Positions 17,701-19,314 of a stretch of DNA of 19,314 bases are shown in pieces (positions within the stretch are counted from its first letter, which is position 1; each line of letters starts with the position of its first letter). A model generated the notes under the pieces. The model worked only from the letters and a program-made list of their open reading frames with translations. It was not told the origin of the DNA and searched no databases. Origin of the DNA: Phoronis ovalis (lineage: Eukaryota > Phoronida > Phoronidae); the NCBI GenBank assembly GCA_028565635.1, contig JAOXYB010015954.1:1-19314 (forward strand), read 5' to 3'. The translations under genes were made by a program, and so were the position numbers.

Positions 17701-19026
17701 GGAAAGTTTGGGGTAACGCGACTGCTGCAAGCCCATGCAAATAGTCAGTTATTTTGATGAATTACTCTAACAAGTGATTTTACATAAATTCTGAAAGTTT
17801 ATACAGTGTTTCAAGGAAAACAAAATATGAAATCAGATTCTGAAAATGGGTAAAAGGCTTTGAAGCGAGACAATTATGAGAGTCATACTACGTGTGCACA
17901 AGAGCTAGAAAACAAACCTGTGTTTCACTGTTATGTAACACAAACTCCCCAGGTTGTACACTAACTCGACTTGAAGCAAGTTTATATTTGACTCGCAGAT
18001 CTGTGAAACATAATGCCTTCACAAACGCTGGGCGAGACCCATTGTTTTTTACGATGATTTTGGTAATCGTGTTTCTGCCAACGATTACTTGTCCTACATT
18101 AGCCCAGTAATTACCCTGTCCTGTTTTTAAATTCTCTATAATGATTTTACTACAGCCTCCATAGCCACTTAACGGAATCTGTAAATAGAAGACAATATAA
18201 AAAGGATCATGCACTAATTTAAAAATTTTGTGAATCGACCACAATATTTTTATTTTGGCACAATGGCTAAGTTATGAGCAAAAAATGTTTGAATATTTCA
18301 AATAGATATGCAGTTTCAAAGAGGATTTGACTTTATATTTAAAAAATGTCAATGAATTATGTCATATATTTAATGCACTTTCGTGATTTTTCTAAGTGAC
18401 CAATTATCTCAAAACAAAGCAGGTTTTTGGTAGTTATAAATATGTGAGTTACATTTCAGTATAAATATAGAACTTTTCTCTTAGGAATAAACGTATGTGC
18501 GTATGTGAACTCAAGTGTGAAAACAGAATGTATATTCCATTGTTTATATTCTTACAAAATTTGGGAGAATATTTGTCATTTTATGCATTTCCAATAAAGT
18601 AACACAGCACATTTCGTGAAAATGTGACCTCATCTAGTTTAAGAAGCATTGCAATTTGCAGGCGAAGTGTAATCCTCAATTTATTATCTACATACGGAAT
18701 ATTTTTGGTTGTCCAGAGCTGGTTTGATTTGAAGTTTTCCAGTGAATGCTCCAACTTTTGTTGGTGCAAACAAAACATGCACCGAAAATTCTTCTAAAGG
18801 CTTTAAGATGATTTCTCGCTGGGCAGCCAGAATTTTTGTGCCCTCAGAAAAACTTTGCAACTGCAAAATAATAAAAAATACTGTTAACGGGAATTAACAT
18901 TAAATACACCAGCCTAGTACAAAAGTTTTCAGTATGTAATTATACAGTACGGCCATAGTATTATTCAAAAGTGATGCGATAGCAGGGATTTTTACTTGTT
19001 TGGAACTTCCACACTTAACATATGAG
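5579..19026 (-). CDS. CEP192: CEP192 / SPD-2 family centrosomal protein, C-terminal part, 17 exons, 5' incomplete
   Basis: CEP192 is the pericentriolar scaffold that recruits Plk and Aurora A kinases and gamma-tubulin for centriole duplication and spindle assembly (family knowledge; the kinase-binding N-terminal region is not in this window). Joining exons 18696-18860, 17918-18178, 17192-17313, 16809-16915, 16442-16628, 15887-16044, 15334-15457, 14769-14874, 14183-14381, 13937-14016, 9105-9200, 8576-8698, 8115-8218, 6999-7122, 6120-6181 and 5579-5723 gives 720 codons plus TAA with no phase conflict. A probable earlier exon is 18951-19026. Numbered from base 18860, PapD-like/ASH beta-sandwich units lie near residues 1-62 (second half), 65-170, 200-290, 320-420, 457-576 and 620-715. 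Motifs matching remembered human CEP192 occur in the same order: KYSIPLSGYGG, GDEISRQRYRR, PEHIIL, WPAHYIRITP, LPWSGQIHI, SEVFRATYSAF, IPREKGLYSQCWEVE. The final residues, QLCGQASEQTTT, align with the end of the human protein, so the C-terminus is complete. Family assignment is very secure; the individual splice sites are inferred. Confidence 0.93.
5724..6119 (-). other. CEP192 intron w16-w17 (396 nt)
   Basis: GT-AG intron. It carries a short imperfect repeat, GTGGCATATTGCAGTTGA near 5751 and ATGGCATATTGTAGTTGA near 5826, about 75 bp apart. The long minus-strand ORF through it is not in the CEP192 frame. Confidence 0.8.
6120..6181 (-). CDS. CEP192: CEP192 exon w16
   Basis: This exon is 62 nt (20 codons + 2), with acceptor CTTTACTTTTCAG and donor GTAAGA. 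It reads LEVIHPQPPFYSKAITKFSI plus a split codon. It matches human LKFLSPREPFYVKHSKYSL in spacing, including the P-F-Y core. Confidence 0.93.
6182..6998 (-). other. CEP192 intron w15-w16 (817 nt)
   Basis: GT-AG intron containing the ATTTACCACAGGGTAT array (6321-6622). A plus-strand 68-codon open frame at 6663-6869 with several Cys codons resembles nothing I know and lacks splice or promoter support. Confidence 0.8.
6321..6622 (+). repeat. Degenerate tandem array of ATTTACCACAGGGTAT, about 9 units
   Basis: Units start at 6321, 6361, 6393, 6415, 6447, 6495, 6526, 6558 and 6609, with a fragment at 6595. Four units carry the exact core ATTTACCACAGGG; the others differ by a few bases (ACTACAAGG, ACAACAGG, GACACAGGG, AGAAAAGGG). 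Spacing is often 31-32 bp, with outliers at 22, 40, 48 and 51. Spacer sequences are T-rich and not conserved. This is a decaying minisatellite, not a CRISPR, since spacers and repeats are irregular and the context is a eukaryotic intron. Confidence 0.88.
6999..7122 (-). CDS. CEP192: CEP192 exon w15, start of last PapD-like unit
   Basis: This exon is 124 nt (1 + 41 codons), with acceptor TTTTTTTATAG and donor GTGAGA. After the shared Ser it reads LDKNQEQQLVIDDKLYFPST then VVGQNSVSKLIVKNNSSSRH. The pattern Y-F-P-S-T-x-V-G-x-x-x-x-x-x-L-x-V-x-N-N-S matches human YRFRPTSVGESRTLKVNLRNNS. Confidence 0.93.
7123..8114 (-). other. CEP192 intron w14-w15 (992 nt)
   Basis: GT-AG intron, AT-rich. I see no exon, repeat array or other organised feature beyond a short repeated CTCTAATAATCAC string (near 7285 and 7990). 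Confidence 0.75.
8115..8218 (-). CDS. CEP192: CEP192 exon w14, basic Ser-rich linker
   Basis: This exon is 104 nt (34 codons + 2), with acceptor TTATTTTTTAG and donor GTAAAA. It encodes GIRKGVSDEADKG, then LVRTSSSLSAARRRKMDLDS. The Ser run followed by RRRK suggests a disordered, possibly phosphorylated linker between the last two domains. The human protein also has a long linker with little conservation here, so this exon is supported mainly by splice sites and phase continuity. Confidence 0.85.
8219..8575 (-). other. CEP192 intron w13-w14 (357 nt)
   Basis: GT-AG intron. A short (ACT)n-like stretch lies near 8524-8540. Nothing else is supported. Confidence 0.75.
8576..8698 (-). CDS. CEP192: CEP192 exon w13
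   Basis: This exon is 123 nt, 41 codons, phase 0 at both ends, with acceptor CTTTTTGTTGCAG and donor GTATTG. It reads IPVAFIPREKGLYSQCWEVE, then a variable stretch, then HTIKVQLVGE. It aligns with human VSITFLPRGRGDYAQFWDVE and LRFQLSGQ, and ends the fifth PapD-like unit. Confidence 0.96.
8699..9104 (-). other. CEP192 intron w12-w13 (406 nt)
   Basis: GT-AG intron. It contains the G5-A-G5 tract at 8732-8742, which reads as C5-T-C5 on the transcribed-sense strand about 33-43 nt before the acceptor. The rest is AT-rich, including TATATATTA simple sequence near 8823. Confidence 0.8.
8732..8742 (+). repeat. G-run tract G5-A-G5 near a splice acceptor
   Basis: Second of the three G-run/A/G-run tracts. 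In the sense orientation of CEP192 it is a pyrimidine run (C5-T-C5) upstream of the w13 acceptor, separate from the T-rich tract adjoining the AG. Confidence 0.85.
9105..9200 (-). CDS. CEP192: CEP192 exon w12, after the 4.7-kb intron
   Basis: This exon is 96 nt, 32 codons, phase 0 at both ends, with acceptor ACTTTTCAG and donor GTTAGT. It reads DGDNTSEVFRATYSAFNFAK then KVGTIEPNEEVQ. It matches human SGDVFRATYAAF and falls directly after YVK as in the human protein, so no exon is missing from the long intron. Confidence 0.95.
10471..10502. repeat. Perfect 11-bp hairpin in the long intron
   Basis: TGAACTGGTGA (10471-10481) and TCACCAGTTCA (10492-10502) are exact reverse complements around a 10-nt loop (GCATCAAATG). 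It would fold as a stem-loop in either strand's RNA. No function is indicated. Confidence 0.9.
13122..13422. mobile_element. 301-bp foldback / MITE-like element with terminal inverted repeats
   Basis: The left end GGCCAGACCAAAAAGAAAC and the inverted right end GGCCACACCAAAAAGATAA match at 16 of 19 positions. Inside, the motif CAGGCGAAA (13216-13224) recurs inverted as TTTCGCCTG (13314-13322), and again as TTTCACCTG (13386-13394). There is no transposase ORF, so it would be non-autonomous. I see no clear target-site duplication (left flank TTTATTAA, right flank TGCAGTAT). Class is uncertain. Confidence 0.6.
13783..13857 (+). repeat. 15-bp minisatellite, 5 copies
   Basis: Five head-to-tail copies of GATTGAGAGGCCACT, with copies 3 and 5 reading GGACACT instead of GGCCACT. 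The period is a multiple of three, so open frames run through it. In the minus strand one reads a repeating L-S-I-S-G/V pattern, but the bases lie in an intron, about 80 bp past the w11 donor. Confidence 0.97.
13937..14016 (-). CDS. CEP192: CEP192 exon w11, short exon before the long intron
   Basis: This exon is 80 nt (2 + 26 codons), with acceptor ACTATTTTGCAG and donor GTAAAT. After the shared Glu codon it reads TCLHLTNVTQDPVCWMVSSF then APVYVK. It aligns with human ESYLELENHGTTDVKWHLSS and APPYVK. It is easily missed because overlapping frames carry longer but meaningless ORFs. Confidence 0.93.
14183..14381 (-). CDS. CEP192: CEP192 exon w10
   Basis: This exon is 199 nt (66 codons + 1), with acceptor ATATTTATAG and donor GTATCT. 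It starts VIKVQIREDLL (human IVKVQIREDL), passes a polar linker with PSRDKHPLANQP, then starts a new unit with GELKITSQDLKFPLTEVGKV (human KVEIRNKSITFPTTEPGE). It is therefore a domain-boundary exon. Confidence 0.95.
14382..14768 (-). other. CEP192 intron w9-w10 (387 nt)
   Basis: GT-AG intron. I see nothing organised in it. Confidence 0.75.
14769..14874 (-). CDS. CEP192: CEP192 exon w9
   Basis: This exon is 106 nt (1 + 35 codons), with acceptor CTATTTTTAG and donor GTAAAA. It reads STLSLCISPSGSVFSRGIEL then PWSGQIHITCDGETK, aligning with human FPWSGLIYIHCDDGQK. It forms the last strands of the same PapD-like unit. Confidence 0.95.
14875..15333 (-). other. CEP192 intron w8-w9 (459 nt)
   Basis: GT-AG intron, AT-rich. 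I see no exon or repeat. Confidence 0.75.
15334..15457 (-). CDS. CEP192: CEP192 exon w8
   Basis: This exon is 124 nt (2 + 40 codons + 2), with acceptor CTTTTGCAG and donor GTAACT. It reads GESSIKYMQLVNTCDRGLKY, then EMSWPAHYIRITPEQGILEP. The C/S-W-P-A-H core matches human CWPAHCLTVTPQHG. These are the middle beta strands of the unit that opens in exon w7. Confidence 0.95.
15458..15886 (-). other. CEP192 intron w7-w8 (429 nt)
   Basis: GT-AG intron. Nothing organised is visible. Its first bases overlap the open frame that extends exon w7 past its GTATAG donor. Confidence 0.75.
15887..16044 (-). CDS. CEP192: CEP192 exon w7
   Basis: This exon is 158 nt (1 + 52 codons + 1), with acceptor ACTTTACAG and donor GTATAG. 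It begins NVSGAGALVNRV as a flexible linker with a basic patch (VQRRR), then SSFTVIPEHIILTSSRTG. The PEHIIL motif opens the next PapD-like unit and matches human WTVLPEHLILVAP. A plus-strand open frame over the same bases is its antisense shadow. Confidence 0.95.
16045..16441 (-). other. CEP192 intron w6-w7 (397 nt)
   Basis: GT-AG intron. It has a small perfect palindromic pair GTTGC/GCAAC near 16300-16315. Nothing else is evident. Confidence 0.75.
16442..16628 (-). CDS. CEP192: CEP192 exon w6
   Basis: This exon is 187 nt (2 + 61 codons + 2), with acceptor GTGTGTTACAG and a perfect GTAAGT donor. It reads DQFLPDTQCDQDLFYASIKM then VKLAIVGDPAMS, aligning with human YDLPQRPNDVQLFYGSM. The rest (TMQPIAFDDSVATIMDVTAD) is a polar, poorly conserved linker, as expected between these domains in CEP192. 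Confidence 0.92.
16809..16915 (-). CDS. CEP192: CEP192 exon w5
   Basis: This exon is 107 nt (1 + 35 codons + 1), with acceptor CTGTTTTAG and donor GTTAGT. It reads SIYRDGKKDCPAAGAEPLSS followed by VNFNISYQGEESISE. Length and spacing match the human segment containing INFVEAFQDELLVTE. It looks like a linker leading into the first strand of the next unit. Confidence 0.88.
17192..17313 (-). CDS. CEP192: CEP192 exon w4
   Basis: This exon is 122 nt, starting in phase 0 and ending in phase 2, with acceptor CCTTTGCAG and donor GTAAGA. It reads TVVIVFSPTEKEASL, then VGFYYGDEISRQRYRR. The last part matches remembered human GGDEISRQQYRR almost residue for residue. It closes the PapD-like unit begun in exon w3. 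Confidence 0.95.
17314..17917 (-). other. CEP192 intron w3-w4 (604 nt)
   Basis: GT-AG intron. A 64-codon plus-strand frame (17550-17744) has protein-like composition but no start context, splice or family support. Confidence 0.75.
17918..18178 (-). CDS. CEP192: CEP192 exon w3, domain junction and start of next PapD-like unit
   Basis: This is the largest exon in the window: 87 codons, phase 0 at both ends, acceptor CTATTTACAG and donor GTTTGT. It starts IPLSGYGGCSKIIIE, the conserved hinge between two domains (human has YGGTSNLILE). It continues with ITKIIVKNNGSRPAFVKAL, matching the human segment around NTGSRAAFVKA, and ends FVLHNSETQ. The N-N-G-S-R-x-A-F-V-K-A signature is strong CEP192 evidence. 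Confidence 0.95.
18179..18695 (-). other. CEP192 intron w2-w3 (517 nt)
   Basis: GT-AG intron, AT-rich. I see no repeat or exon. Confidence 0.75.
18696..18860 (-). CDS. CEP192: CEP192 exon w2, end of an ASH/PapD-like domain
   Basis: This exon is 55 codons, phase 0 to phase 0. Its acceptor is ATTATTTTGCAG and its donor GTATGT. The peptide runs from LQSFSEGTK through FSVHVLFAPTKVGAFTGKL and ends QKYS. The pattern V-V-F-x-P-x-x-x-G-x-F-x-G-x-L is the classic C-terminal half of a PapD-like/ASH unit. It reads straight into IPLSGYGG of the next exon, like the KYTIPLYGYGG junction remembered for human CEP192. Confidence 0.9.
18951..19026 (-). CDS. CEP192: CEP192 exon w1 (probable, most upstream in window)
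   Basis: A TTATTTTGCAG acceptor precedes 76 nt that read SYVKCGSSKQVKIPA, then IASLLNNTMA, and end at a GTACTG donor. The exon starts with one leftover base and ends in phase 0, which fits the phase-0 start of the next exon. The peptide resembles the opening strands of an ASH/PapD domain (GSSK, V-I-P, N-N), and the next exon supplies the second half of such a domain. The donor is not the strong consensus, and I cannot align this peptide to the human protein from memory, so the exon is likely but not certain. Confidence 0.55.
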
Positions 19027-19314
19027 CTGCAAAATAACAGTTGCCCTAAGATATGATCCTCAGGATATGACACACAATTTTTTTTGAATATCACTAGGTT
19101 ACAGTCTATAAAAGATTATATTGTTTATTTTTAAATAATGTTTACATAAACACACAAAACACCAATATGTTTGGTTAAGTAAGCCAATGGCAATGCAATT
19201 ACTAGTAAGGGCTGTTCCAGTAAAAAAAGTGGGGGAGGGGGGGGGGAAGGCACTTTCATTTTATACCCACCACCCATAATTTTTAATTAGCTTGTAATGC
19301 AACCACCCATAATT
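19027..19314 (-). other. Presumed CEP192 intron upstream of w1, with a G-rich repeat
   Basis: No further exon can be supported before the window edge. It includes the G-rich tract at 19231-19250 and a following pair of ACCACCCATAATT strings (19269-19281 and 19302-19314), 33 bp apart, which suggest the end of an interspersed repeat cut by the window. Confidence 0.6.
19231..19246 (+). repeat. G-run tract G5-A-G10
   Basis: Five G, A, ten G, then AAGG. It is the third and longest tract of this shape. With the GG after AA it could in principle form a quadruplex, but only the run structure is seen. Confidence 0.9.

Noticed and set aside
17892-18110. 72-codon plus-strand ORF
   Set aside because: It is the antisense shadow of CEP192 exon w3.

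Overview
The window looks like nuclear DNA from an invertebrate metazoan. It is AT-rich, with small exons bounded by GT/AG, long introns, dispersed and tandem repeats, and no operon-like packing. The two recognisable genes both belong to centrioles or cilia, so the organism is a ciliated animal. I suspect a lophotrochozoan, because the repeat styles resemble those I associate with molluscs, but the sequence does not prove this.

Layout. (1) Bases 1-2869 carry the 3' part of a plus-strand gene, a homologue of C20orf85/CIMIP1 (ciliary microtubule inner protein 1). Its exons are 1385-1466 and 2612-2869, and its first exon(s) are not found. An unassigned exon-like segment lies at 1121-1210. (2) Bases 2870-5532 are the intergenic gap between two convergent genes and hold only repeats and weak ORFs. 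(3) Bases 5579-19026 hold the 3' half of a long minus-strand gene, CEP192 (SPD-2 family centrosome scaffold). I rebuilt it from 16 confident exons and one probable upstream exon; every intron is GT-AG and every phase matches. The exons from 18860 down to 5579 total 2163 nt, which is 720 codons plus TAA. They encode about five PapD-like/ASH beta-sandwich units ending at the true C-terminus. A poly(A) signal follows 40 nt after the stop. The 5' part of the gene lies beyond base 19314.

Most long open frames in this window are chance ORFs in introns. The real coding sequence is in short exons that only appear after splicing. The largest CEP192 intron (4736 nt) contains a 301-bp foldback element with terminal inverted repeats, a 15-bp minisatellite and a perfect hairpin. 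A second intron contains a degenerate array of about 32-bp spacing, built on ATTTACCACAGGGTAT. Three G-run/A/G-run tracts (18-32, 8732-8742, 19231-19246) are scattered through the window.

The two genes act in related structures: CEP192 in centrosome and centriole assembly, CIMIP1 inside the doublet microtubules of motile cilia. Nothing shows that they are co-regulated. I found no RNA gene, CRISPR array, virus or intact transposase, and no clearly new molecular system. The most interesting material is repeat architecture.
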